Shown one piece after another: positions 45,701 through 52,639 of a stretch of 64,000 bases of DNA; position 1 is the first letter of the stretch, and every line of letters starts with the position of its first letter. The notes under the pieces were generated by a model, which saw only the letters and a list, made by a program, of their open reading frames with translations, was not told the origin of the DNA and searched no databases. Origin of the DNA: Sycobia sp. Sy_11 (taxonomy: Eukaryota; Arthropoda; Insecta; Hymenoptera; Epichrysomallidae); NCBI GenBank assembly GCA_018907035.1, contig JACCIC010000096.1, forward strand, positions 248,001 through 312,000, in the 5' to 3' direction. Position numbers and translations under genes: made by a program.

Positions 45701-46459
45701 GCTTTTTGTATTGAACTCAAACTACACACTTCAAGATAACGAAGACAAATTTCCTAAAACAAATTTTACACATTTTTTGAAAAATAGGAAAAATATAAAA
45801 TTTTTATTTAATATTTTTACCTTTGTTGGTATAATATATGGCTCATAACAATTAAAAAAATATTCTATTAAAAATTCTATTATATGAAAACATTCTATTA
45901 CTGAATTACAAAATTTTTGTAACTGAGCTGCTTGCAGAAACAAAATATTTTCTAAAAATAGTAATAGTCCATTTTTTTTATTAAAAATCAAAGTCAATAT
46001 TTTTCCTAAAAAGAAAGAATAAATGTATTAATAAATTCCATAAACTATTATTTATATAAGTACATAACATCCTTATTTAATCAAATAACAAATAAGAATA
46101 AATATCATAACAGTTTATAAAAGATATATTAACCTATAAAATTAATTTTAATTATTTTCAAATTGATTAATTTTATCGACATAGGTAATTAATAATTATT
46201 AAAAATTGATAGTAATTGCAATATATATAATAAAATAGAAAATGTTTGAAACAAAGTTTTGAAACAATAAAATCATAAATTTGAATGTAAAATTCTTATC
46301 ATAATTTAAATTAAAACTATTGGCAACTTCACCTTTTCTGTTTTCACAAGTATTTCGTAAATAAGGCGGTGCATTCTTCAAAATTCTAGTAAGAGCTTCT
46401 GTATTATTGTTTTCATAAGACTTAATAAATATTTCCATCCAATTTTCTATAAGTTCCAT
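10934..46459 (-). CDS. PRKDC: DNA-dependent protein kinase catalytic subunit (DNA-PKcs), 23 exons, possible pseudokinase
   Basis: Exons in transcript order: 46333-46459, 45821-46005, 45621-45753, 45383-45522, 44913-45281, 44670-44845, 44341-44594, 41999-44259, 41264-41611, 41047-41187, 33260-35523, 25265-25687, 23975-24469, 23150-23664, 22710-23026, 15953-16075, 15354-15835, 14223-15000, 13680-14000, 12726-13565, 11864-12248, 11096-11319, 10934-11011. They total 11379 nt, an exact 3792 codons plus stop, with GT-AG sites and matching phases at every junction. DNA-PKcs is the PIKK recruited by Ku to broken DNA ends in non-homologous end joining. N-terminal helical repeats, FAT, kinase and FATC regions all match DNA-PKcs rather than ATM, ATR, mTOR, SMG1 or TRRAP. 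Human DNA-PKcs is 4128 residues. Oddities are the altered catalytic and DFG motifs, loss of the ABCDE-like SQ/TQ cluster, HCCS in intron 15 and transposons in intron 11. Confidence 0.9.
11864..13565 (-). CDS. PRKDC: PRKDC exons 20-21: PI3K-like kinase domain with altered catalytic motifs (residues 3285-3692)
   Basis: Exons are 12726-13565 and 11864-12248. The N-lobe has LNIEIPGQY (human LEIPGQYDG) and [14 protein letters not shown] (human FLVKGGEDLRQDQR), keeping the ATP-contacting Lys at about residue 3422. The C-lobe has [13 protein letters not shown] where human has HWILGIGDRHLNN. The catalytic Asp (about 3587) is kept, but the following His is Arg (3589) and the metal-binding Asn is Lys (3592). 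The activation segment starts DFA (3606-3608) instead of DFG, while [12 protein letters not shown] is intact. These changes predict weak or absent phosphotransfer; this is inference, not shown. The splice FLQ/LRQNF sits at the same place as human LAL/RSHF. Confidence 0.9.
13680..16075 (-). CDS. PRKDC: PRKDC exons 16-19: FAT domain (residues 2717-3284)
   Basis: Exons are 15953-16075, 15354-15835, 14223-15000 and 13680-14000. [11 protein letters not shown] matches CYNHLAEWKSL, and GQLQKILED matches [18 protein letters not shown] follows a [10 protein letters not shown] helix as in the human NRCFFLSKIEEKL stretch. [13 protein letters not shown] and [11 protein letters not shown] belong to the TPR-like helical repeats of the FAT region that clamps the kinase domain. 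Between exons 16 and 17 about 20 residues of the human protein are missing. All junction phases agree (0, 2 and 0). Confidence 0.85.
16680..16870. repeat. Copy of the GACAGTC-palindrome dispersed family
   Basis: This contains CTTTGCTAACATAGAATATA, an A/T tract, then ACAAGGACAGTCTGACTGTC. The same order of words occurs at about 32480-32650 (decayed), 35690-36215 (twice, inverted) and 56925-57180 (reverse orientation). Confidence 0.7.
16931..17200. repeat. GC-richer block with internal near-repeats
   Basis: Words such as ACTTTTCCTCCC recur within the block (17018 and 17087 regions), giving an open minus-strand frame with degenerate GRKSxILL repeats. A second GC-richer block at 17770-17950 has inverted words (CGCCCTCGTATGGG / CGACGAGGGTATG). 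I do not recognise either as a gene. Confidence 0.35.
17473..17514. repeat. Two adjacent GC-only hairpins
   Basis: GGGGGGCTCTGCCCCCC (17473-17489) and GGGGGTTTTGCCCCC (17500-17514) are each a near-perfect inverted repeat in otherwise AT-rich DNA. Function unknown. Confidence 0.75.
20395..21159 (+). CDS. HCCS: Holocytochrome c-type heme lyase (HCCS), uninterrupted CDS nested in PRKDC intron 15
   Basis: 254 codons from ATG at 20395 to TAA; human HCCS is 268. The enzyme covalently attaches heme to the CXXCH motif of cytochrome c (and c1) in the mitochondrial intermembrane space. Two Cys-Pro-Val heme-regulatory motifs are present (residues 33-35 and 49-51). The core [20 protein letters not shown] is nearly the human sequence. 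The heme-ligand His is His152 in [38 protein letters not shown] and the C-terminal DVRPA...[11 protein letters not shown] follow as in the family. The CDS has no intron and lies on the strand opposite its host gene. A polyadenylation hexamer AATAAA occurs at 21295-21300. A small non-coding 5' exon cannot be excluded. Confidence 0.95.
21295..21300 (+). terminator. Polyadenylation signal of HCCS
   Basis: AATAAA 136 bp past the HCCS stop codon, on the same strand; no nearer canonical hexamer precedes it. Confidence 0.6.
21888..22123. repeat. Fold-back element with ~90-bp inverted arms
   Basis: The left arm (21888-21977, TTTCTTTCTAAGATATGTGC to AGTAAATACTATTTG) is repeated inverted at 22027-22123 with few differences. 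The 49-bp spacer is flanked by ACGTTTCG and CGAAACGT. It contains CTGACGA and CGAAAC boxes. Confidence 0.85.
22710..24469 (-). CDS. PRKDC: PRKDC exons 13-15: M-HEAT to start of FAT (residues 2274-2716)
   Basis: Exons are 23975-24469, 23150-23664 and 22710-23026. [15 protein letters not shown] matches human AKDVLIQGLIDENPG, with [20 protein letters not shown] following as in FWSHETRLPSNTLDRLLAL. In exon 14, [20 protein letters not shown] matches [20 protein letters not shown]. In exon 15, [18 protein letters not shown] matches LAKLYRSIGEYDVLRGIF. The stretch between them corresponds to the human loop with the ABCDE phosphorylation sites, but here it is short and has no SQ or TQ. It does hold basic and Ser/Thr-rich motifs such as VPRTPRRNK. 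Confidence 0.9.
24695..24750. repeat. (AT)n microsatellite
   Basis: Uninterrupted TA/AT run in PRKDC intron 12. Confidence 0.95.
25265..25687 (-). CDS. PRKDC: PRKDC exon 12 (residues 2133-2273)
   Basis: The acceptor TTGTTTCAG and donor GTAAGT flank 423 nt. Opening residues [14 protein letters not shown] parallel human KTLCLEVVLCRVEG, and [18 protein letters not shown] parallels CREQMYNILMWIHDNY. Phase joins directly to exon 11 across a 7.6 kb intron. Against human DNA-PKcs, about 45 residues preceding this point have no counterpart, so either a small exon is hidden in the intron or the segment has been lost. Confidence 0.85.
26076..26830 (-). mobile_element. Decayed mariner-like transposon (minus strand)
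   Basis: One end reads TATTGGGTTTGCACAAGTTC, a mariner-type terminus. On the minus strand, in broken frames, are [13 protein letters not shown] with the CIWWEQKD stretch that follows the first catalytic Asp, then WNFCPSR..., FGQCRML and a C-terminal [13 protein letters not shown] tail, all mariner transposase features. Stops and frameshifts break it. I did not find the matching inverted terminus, so the right end is approximate. Confidence 0.65.
28384..29636 (-). mobile_element. Full-length but dead mariner transposon with TIRs and TA duplications
   Basis: The left end AGGCGAACTTAGTTTCCGAC and the right end (its complement, GTCGGAAACTAAGTTCGCCT) form terminal inverted repeats of about 25 bp. 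TA dinucleotides flank both ends (28382-28383 and 29637-29638). The length, 1253 bp, is typical of mariner. On the minus strand the transposase has [15 protein letters not shown] (first catalytic Asp) and HDNAPPH (second). The third Asp region reads DIAPLHF, where the family has APSDYHLF, so that Asp is lost. There is a stop just upstream of [10 protein letters not shown] and at least one frameshift between 28710 and 28879. Confidence 0.9.
28456..29238 (-). pseudogene. Mariner transposase pseudogene
   Basis: Two fragments: 28879-29238 carries the helix-turn-helix/linker and first catalytic Asp; 28456-28710 carries HDNAPPH and the C-terminal [10 protein letters not shown] tail. They are in different frames and the region between is garbled. 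With the third catalytic Asp missing, no active protein could be made. Confidence 0.85.
31330..32475 (+). mobile_element. Fragment of a second LINE (Jockey-like), plus strand
   Basis: In broken plus-strand frames: [15 protein letters not shown] and [22 protein letters not shown] residues at about 32180-32300, the start of a Jockey-type reverse transcriptase; then [18 protein letters not shown] at about 32370-32430, from the segment after the RT. Most of the RT in between is deleted. It abuts a copy of the GACAGTC dispersed repeat. Confidence 0.6.
32480..32650. repeat. Decayed copy of the GACAGTC dispersed family
   Basis: CTTTACTAACATAGAATATA, an A/T tract, then AATAAACAAAGACGATGTGA. These match the copy at 16.7 kb in order and spacing; the palindrome itself is decayed. 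Confidence 0.6.
33260..35523 (-). CDS. PRKDC: PRKDC exon 11: middle helical region (residues 1379-2132)
   Basis: A 2264-nt exon with acceptor TGTTTTAG and donor GTTAGT. It contains [20 protein letters not shown], matching the human YHCAAYNCAISVICCVF stretch, and [15 protein letters not shown], matching the ...IFENLIDLKRRYNF segment. [20 protein letters not shown] matches HECMAPLTALVKHMHRSL, and [13 protein letters not shown] matches LPSWMKFLHGKL. The stretch matching the human PQR phosphorylation cluster has only one TQ (RQTQDYQ). The exon ends at DMQ plus two bases of a codon. Confidence 0.9.
35690..36215. mobile_element. Fold-back element with ~200-bp inverted arms
   Basis: The left arm (35690-35896) and right arm (36006-36215) are nearly identical inverted copies, both carrying the GACAGTC palindrome and ...AAAATCACCCC. 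The 109-bp spacer contains a hammerhead-like motif on the minus strand (35935-35981). It lies in PRKDC intron 10. Confidence 0.88.
35935..35981 (-). ncRNA. Hammerhead-ribozyme-like motif
   Basis: On the minus strand the order is CTGATGA, a stem (GAGC with GCTC around an 8-nt loop), GAAAC, a short GT/AC stem with loop TGGACT, then GTC. CTGATGA...GAAAC...GTC is the hammerhead core. One extra G sits before stem II and I could not find a good stem I, so self-cleavage is doubtful. Such motifs are known in Penelope-like retroelements and related non-autonomous repeats. Confidence 0.4.
38327..38943. mobile_element. Non-autonomous element with long TIRs (about 200-270 bp)
   Basis: The left end TACTGGATGTCTCAAAAAGA and the complement of the right end (TACCGGGTGTCTCAAAAAGA) match, and similarity continues inward through GACCATGTCTTTAACCTTGA / GGCCATGTCTTTGACTTTAA to TTATTCCATAAATCGATA. 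Bounding TA dinucleotides fit a Tc1/mariner-type MITE. No ORF. Confidence 0.75.
39420..40060. repeat. Decayed tandem repeats, period roughly 150-180 bp
   Basis: Words ACAAATTAGCAA, TTAGGxCxxxxATA, CTTAAACTAGCCCAAACCCC / CTTAAGATAGCCCAACCCCC recur in order near 39.7, 39.85-39.9 and 40.0 kb, with a weaker unit near 39.45 kb. Confidence 0.5.
40895..40995. repeat. Trinucleotide-rich microsatellite (AAT/AAG/AAC)
   Basis: Runs of AAT, then GAA/AAG, then AAC. It lies just past the PRKDC exon 10 donor and makes a poly-Leu/Phe frame on the minus strand that is not coding. Confidence 0.85.
41047..41611 (-). CDS. PRKDC: PRKDC exons 9-10 (residues 1216-1378)
   Basis: Exon 9 is 41264-41611 (116 codons) and exon 10 is 41047-41187 (47 codons). 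Both are flanked by clean TTTTAG acceptors and GTATTT donors and are in phase 0. They are helical, lysine- and isoleucine-rich, and weakly conserved. They were placed by position, phase and open frame rather than by strong residue matches. Confidence 0.7.
41999..44259 (-). CDS. PRKDC: PRKDC exon 8: large N-terminal/circular-cradle exon (residues 462-1215)
   Basis: A 2261-nt open exon. Opening residues [13 protein letters not shown] match the human HQGLIRICSKPVVL segment. Further on, [13 protein letters not shown] matches the human ISGFYKLLSI, and [14 protein letters not shown] matches LNALEEWSIYID. The block [18 protein letters not shown] matches the human VAACELLHSMVMFMLGK almost position by position. 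[16 protein letters not shown] matches LRDFCGRCIREFLKWS, and [20 protein letters not shown] matches [20 protein letters not shown]. These identities in collinear order are the strongest evidence that the gene is DNA-PKcs. The donor is GTATGT at 41997-41998. Confidence 0.9.
44341..46459 (-). CDS. PRKDC: PRKDC exons 1-7: N-terminal helical repeats (residues 1-461)
   Basis: Seven short exons separated by introns of 75-325 bp. The start ATG is at 46457-46459; exon 1 ends at 46333 with a GTGAAG donor, which gives the phase needed by exon 2. Exon 2 ([20 protein letters not shown]) parallels the SLVFSRDFGLLVFVRKSL region of human DNA-PKcs. Exon 6 ([20 protein letters not shown], then [11 protein letters not shown]) matches the [20 protein letters not shown]...IAIRGYGLFAG stretch of the vertebrate protein. 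All seven exons are leucine-rich and helical as expected of the HEAT array that cradles Ku and DNA. The exact first exon is less certain than the rest, since the first ~60 residues are poorly conserved in this family. Confidence 0.8.
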
Positions 46460-49100
46460 TTTAAGAAAAAAATTGAAGAGGTTTTAATTATGGACAAGCA
46501 ATGCTATTTTTTTATATTAAAGAAATATTTTAGTAATAATTGCATTGTTATATGCACTGTATAACATTATCATATATGATATTTAAAAAGCCGGTTCAAA
46601 AAATTCACTAATATAAAATTATATATGATAAGACGATAGCTGAAAAATTAATAGCTATTTCTTACGGCAAAGAAAATAAAGCTAAATAGAATAATATAAG
46701 ACCCATAGAAAAAATGACGTCGGTCGCTACCTGGACATCAAAGTTACTATCTTGGCATAAAGATGGCGCATTAAAGTGGAGCGCAATCAATTCTGATCAA
46801 ATCAAAAGGTGGGTGCCAGTAGTGGAGCACACATCAAAAGTGCAATAATATTAAGTATTGAAAACATATGAAAACTGATCATTGATCCAAAATAAAAAGA
46901 GATTTAAGCGCCAATCATTGACGTGTATTTCTGTTTATCCGATGCAACCGGATTGTGGAGTATAAAGTAATATAAGAAGTATAAATAAGTATAAAGGAGT
47001 ATAAGGAAGAATGAAGAAGTATAATATAGGGATATCCTACATGCCAAGTCTGCCTACAGAGGGCAACTTGGCACCTAGTTAATCCGTGAATGACCAAATA
47101 GGCCTTCGATTAATATATAAAAAAAGCCTTTAACTGAAACGCACCATTCAGTCTGGAGGTAATCTGGAGCCGGTTGAGTTGAGTGGGTTCTTAAAACATA
47201 TAAGCATTTACATATGGCAACACCTAAGTCTCGTGTGGATACACCCTATAAAAAAAATAATAATACTGATATAATAAATATTGAGTGACCAAAAATGTCT
47301 CATCAAAAGTCAATCTGATGAGAAATAAATAAATCTAAAAAGATAACAGTAGATATCAGTAACGCGACACAACGCAAGGAGCTAGGAGATGTCTAAGTAT
47401 CTAAAAAAGAGTAAAACAAATGTTACCTATTAAAAATCAACATACCTTATTTCTCCAAAATGTAGTCTTTCTGCATAGATTATTAGTAATAGGTCGGTTC
47501 ATTAAATTATTTTATAAAGAACGTTAAAATAATTTTATTGAATTGTTAAAAAATAAAATGTATAATATTTATTTGATGCAACAATTATATTTGAATGTAA
47601 TATCACTTTACTCATTTAATTTTTAAACGTGTAAAGTAAAAAATAAAAAATATATAAATCTTTATGTTATACCTTAGATTATAGATATATCTAATTATTG
47701 CATAAATCTACATCTTATTGTATGATAAACAATGTACTTTGAAAGTCATAGATATATTTCAATAAACGCCTAATTTCCAGATTGATACTCAAATCTGCGT
47801 CTGTATTATTAAAGCTGTAATTATAATTTCTTGAGGTACAATTTGGAATAACATCTATGTCGGTTACCATTCGAGATAAAAGTATATTTTCAAGATTTAT
47901 ATGAGATTAGTGATACCTTCTTGATATATTGGACCTTTTAGTGCTTCAACTGCAGTTCGAAACTTGCAGCTTCAATTCCAAATTATTGCAGTTCTCAAAA
48001 TTCTGCAAATAAGTTTGCATGTATTGTAGAACAAGATGAAAGAAGAATTTTGTGAGAATAAATGACAACTAATGGGTAAAATTGCAGTTGTAGCACGCGC
48101 TTTCGAGGGGCCTGGAACACGATTGATATCTCGCGTGGTACACTCTCATCGAATCATCTAATACATTTTCCAGAACCTTATTGTCATTTGAATAATTTTT
48201 GTAATATTGATCTGTTATATTATTCTCTGACACAGTGTGATGCGAGTGTAAAAACTTTTTGTAAGTTTGAAACCACTTTTAAATACTGCACTTTCCAAGC
48301 CACTCTAACGTAATAAGAAAATATATTTCTAATAAATTAAAGAAACTGTATATATTATTTTTCTAATTTAAATATGTTTTGATAATTAAATTTGAAAAAT
48401 TAATATTATAGATGCAGTTCTTCAAATTTTATGCTGCAAAGCATTAAAAACTTTGTATATAATAACATAAAATGATACATGAAACAATAGAGTTTGTTAA
48501 AAACTGTTTTAAACAAAATTTGAAGATCGATCTAAAATAAATGTTTTACATTCGATATATTATTGCTTAAAAACTATAAGTTTATGAACAAAATTTAAAA
48601 TTCAAAAGTACTTGTACTATATATCATCTGCGAGACGAGATAGATCCCTGACGTATGGACTATGAATTGGGTTAATAGTAGCTCAAAATGTTCATAATTT
48701 ATTGTGTTTTTCTCGATAAATAGCTTTACAGCAAAGATGGATAGAATATAAAAAATTTATTTCAGTGGGATCGAAGAATGTTGCTTAAACAATTGTTGTC
48801 TAAACTCAAAATTATTCCATAAAACTTGCTTTTTATCATTTTTTAAACATTTTCACAAAGTATGGTTGTCTGGCGTTGCCACATCCAGATTAATTGATGC
48901 TTTAGAGCACATTGAAATGAATCATTTAAACGAATTTGCAGCATAGGATAAATCTGTGACAAAAAAATGTCACTGTCGGCCTGACTAACAAACGACACCG
49001 AAAGAAATACTCAAATCTAATGCTGCAAATTTGTTCACCGAAAAACAACTTACCAATATAACACATGAGATCTGACATTTCTTCCCAGGATCCACTGGTA
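46460..49100. other. Upstream flank of PRKDC; no gene recognised
   Basis: Probably holds the PRKDC promoter. GC is higher at 46.7-47.3 kb, where there is an AGTATAA-rich run (about 46957-47020) and an inverted repeat GCCAAGTCTGCC / GGGCAACTTGGC (about 47040-47072). The rest is AT-rich without coding signal. Confidence 0.45.
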
Positions 49101-49824
49101 ATCCATCTTTTGACAAACGCTGGAAACTTACTTATACACCAAATAGTTACTTTCTGTCATCACTATCTTGAAATTATTATATTTGAAAATATTATCACTT
49201 ACTCTCTACAAACAGATACTTTCAAAATGAATAAAAATCAATACAACATATATTGAATAAAAAGTAAAAATATAGAATTAAAACAGCAACATTAGCTCTT
49301 TTTATTTATAAAAATTCCGTGAATCTGATGGTATCCTTTTTTATTAACTGTACCTGCAGATATTTAAGAAATTCGAGTTTGATAATATGACTTTGGTAAC
49401 TCATATATCGGCTCTTATGGAAGATGAAAAAAATTGTAGCTAGTATGATAAGAGTAGGACGCATCGAACATAGTCACATATATCGCCTACCGGCAAGGAT
49501 CCATCCGAGCTGGACTCGGATAAATTCAAGTGTGTGAGGTCCAGATCAATCCACGGTGGTGATGAGTCTAATGCCGTCGTTGTCTGAGTAAGACGTCGAT
49601 TCCTGAACGTTCAGAAGTTCTGCCTTCTTCCTTTGTGCTTGACTGCGACATTCGCGTGTCTTATGAAAGAGATTCATATCCAAGAGCATAGGGTGTGAGT
49701 TGCTTAATCCTTCTTGAGGGTTAAGGACCGTTGTTTCGAAAAACATCATTGGAGCTCTCTTTTGGGGGAAATAGAAGGAAAGCTAATCTGTAAGGGCGTT
49801 ACGAACCCGAAAGATTGTTCGATT

Positions 49825-50560
49825 TCATTGACCAAGAGTCCCGAGTGAAGGGTCTTTGTACCTACTTTCAAATGTTTCAGGATTATGGTTTTGAAAATTG
49901 ACAGCATTCTTATTTTTCATATAAAAAGCGCTACTTACAGAAGATTTTACAGCCAATATTAAAGTAGTCATTTCATAAACGTTTGATTCCATTTCTCTGT
50001 CAGGCCCGCACCATAAAAATCTCTGCGCTCCGCGATGAATTTCTCTCATTTTTATACATAAAAACGTATCTGAAATATCTCCCTTGATAGCTACAGCGAT
50101 TTATCTGAACCGATTCAAAATTCCGGGTAATATTTTAATAAACCCGGTCCTCTGTCGAGTTGATCATTTAGGCTAACGCTTTTTATTTTGGCAGCCGCGT
50201 CGAACACGAGACACACTTTTCTGGGCTTATTAGAATATACTATAGAGAAATTTGGCAAATACCAAATGCAATGTCATTCAATATTTTTGTTAATTTTTAG
50301 GAAAGAACCGAATTAAAAAATGTTATATTTCTTTATAATATAACTTTGCAAAATCTGGATCACGGACTATTCTTTTTTCTAATAAAATAAGTCTTTATAA
50401 GCAGCAATCGAACTATCTGCATCGGGAGGATAATCAGATTTCCATAAAAGTCCTGTCGCCCAAATTTGGTCTTTTTTATTGTTTATTTTATCGAGAATTT
50501 TTAATGCTCATTCATGATTGGGGAAATTTCTATCTTTCGCTGTCACATCGCCTTTAAATA
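49825..50560 (-). pseudogene. BEL/Pao linker and reverse-transcriptase fragments
   Basis: In different frames: NKKDQIWATGLLWKSDYPP (the family's YETGLLWK linker, about 50480-50420) and REIHRGAQRFLWCGPDRE with VYEMTTLILAVKSSVSSAFY (50049-49900), the start of the BEL/Pao RT palm. Frame changes between them show decay. Confidence 0.7.
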
Positions 50561-50609
50561 TTTTGTTACCATGGTGACCGATAATTTCAACAACTAACTT
50601 TTCACAAAT

Positions 50610-50795
50610 TTATACTGTTATTTTTTCATTACTTATACTACACAATGTTAAATCAATTTCCAGCCCTTTAAGACCAATTTCTTTTGCTACATTTTGATTT
50701 ATCAAACATATCGTTGAACCTTCGTCAAGCAAAGCAAAAGTATTTTTTATTTTATTTAAAATAGTAACGCGTAATGGTAATATTTTTAAATACAC
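50610..50795 (-). pseudogene. BEL/Pao aspartic protease fragment
   Basis: FALLDEGSTICLINQNVAKE matches the family's ALLDxGST active-site box with the catalytic Asp. The fragment ends at a stop after about 60 residues. Confidence 0.75.
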
Positions 50796-51891
50796 TTTAT
50801 TTTATCTAGTCAGGTAGATGAACTCATAATAGACACTGCATTTTTAGCTACAGTAGAAATATTCCTTTCCAAGGAATTATTGTTTGCATAATTTTGATTT
50901 GAATTGTAAAAACTATGTAATAATTTATTATTAGGAGTGTTATCTATAACAGTATTTGGTTAGTCACGAATAATTATACTTGTTAAAATTTTTTCGCAAT
51001 GACCCGTTTTTAAGCACTATAATAACGTAGATCGATTGCTTCATTATTCGATGAGTGTTCGCGGATGGTTAACCGAATTCCGTCTTTGAAGATCGAGAAT
51101 TTATGTTCTTGTCAAACGCAACTTGCTGAAGCACCGAACTTTCCAAGAAAGCCATGGGAATGATCCAAAAGCAAGCCGTATTGAGAGAAACACTTGCGAA
51201 CAGCAGCGACATACTGCATCGTATCGTGACTTGAAAAGTGGATACGTTACGATAATTCATGGGGACTAATGCATCATCATTATTCATGGCGCCAAGCTCA
51301 TGCTCTGGGTGTTGTCTATGAGCTTCTTGAAAGGATCACAGGCGAGGTCTATCTATTATAACATTTTGTAGCACGAAAATTATCTTGTGAATGCCCCGTT
51401 TTTAAGCATATATAACGTAATTTTTATTTTCTAGCAGTTAACCAATGTTTTAGAAAATTTAGTTTGTAAAAACGGCACACTTTGACGTAAACGCGATTAA
51501 AACAGACACATACGAATTTTATTATATTTATAAAATTCATTTTTTTGGTGTTTCGTTCTTATGTTCACTTACATATATGTTTCTGGAACTTTCTTTACGT
51601 TCATCTTTTCCCACGGTAGCAGATTTTTCTATCAAATAATATGTGCCTATATTAAAATCAAAAATTCCCATTTTTGCTACTAATTCAGCTTCTTCAAAAA
51701 GAAACTCGCCAAGTTTTTCTAATTCGGTTTTCTTTCTTTTACAGTTTCTTGCATGTCTGTTATATTCTTATTTTAAGGATGACGGAGTATTACTTCCAAT
51801 AATTCATCTAATTCTAGGCTACGCAAATTTCACGTTAATTTCATCGAATTAAAGGCTATCATAGCATTTTTAAACTTTGTCACAAATTACG

Positions 51892-52335
51892 TTAAGCCGA
51901 TTTTTCCGGAAGCAATACTCGGTATAATGTTTTTAAATCAATAATAATTTTTTCAGCTACAATTTTATTATTATCATAATGCAATTCTAAAGTCTTCATT
52001 ACTGCACTCGCATCGCGACTTATTGCCAGTAATGTATTTACTACATAAAGCGCATCTCCATTTAAAGAATCAAAAAGGCGCACTATATTTTTTCTTTCAA
52101 TATACGCACATAATTTCGATGTTAATGCAAACGCTTCTTTAAAATTGAGCCACTCCAGTGGATTTCCAGAAAATGGTGGCAAACTTTTCCCGGTGGTTAA
52201 GCGATTTACAAAACGCGAGCTATTTTCACCGATTGATGTTTCGCGCAGTAACGTTAAGGTTCTTTCAAACGCATTTGCAATTCTCTCCGCAAAATCGACA
52301 TAATCAATGCTTAATCTACGAGGAGACGATCTCAC
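51892..52335 (-). pseudogene. BEL/Pao gag-like fragment
   Basis: About 147 residues. LPPFSGNPLEWLNFKEAFAL is the hallmark of BEL/Pao gag (LPPFSGDPLEW..F...F). It is followed by a helical stretch with FDSLNGDALYVVNTLLA. The frame then breaks before the zinc knuckles. Confidence 0.85.
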
Positions 52336-52639
52336 CGGTGTTGCAGTGCTGTGTCGCCATTCATGCGTTGAATTTTCAATGTGCTCAGTTGATGCACTTG
52401 TAGCTGAAGAAAGGGCAGCATCGCCATCGGCTACCTCGATGTCGGATATTTGCGATGCAGATGTAGACGAGTGTGTTATACGCTGCTCGTTATCCTTTGC
52501 ACGTGTGACGTGCGATTATTCGTATTAGCAGACCTGCTGCTTCGCTTCTACTGCGACGCATAATGAGGTATAGGCAGATCAGCTTCGTGGCTGCCCTGAT
52601 AAATCTTTTGACAAACGCTGAAAACCTACTTGTACACCC

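Larger units (their letters stand above)
49105..52638 (-). mobile_element. Dead BEL/Pao LTR retrotransposon (minus strand)
   Basis: On the minus strand, 5' to 3': gag-like domain (52335-51892), zinc-knuckle region (about 51430-50990), aspartic protease (50795-50610), linker and reverse transcriptase fragments (about 50560-49825). A 36-bp segment (ATCTTTTGACAAACGCTG...) recurs in direct orientation at 49105-49140 and 52603-52638 with three differences, probably LTR remnants. Full LTRs were not delimited. Frameshifts and stops throughout show it is inactive. Only internal fragments of the polymerase remain, with no integrase seen. Confidence 0.75.

Noticed and set aside
10934..46459. Large PIKK as ATM, ATR, mTOR, SMG1 or TRRAP
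   Set aside because: Collinear matches (CELLHTF...[31 protein letters not shown]) are specific to DNA-PKcs; the FATC and N-terminal regions do not fit the others.
47040..47300. LTR or retroelement terminus upstream of PRKDC
   Set aside because: Some LTR-like words and an inverted repeat, but no second copy or coding region to support it.
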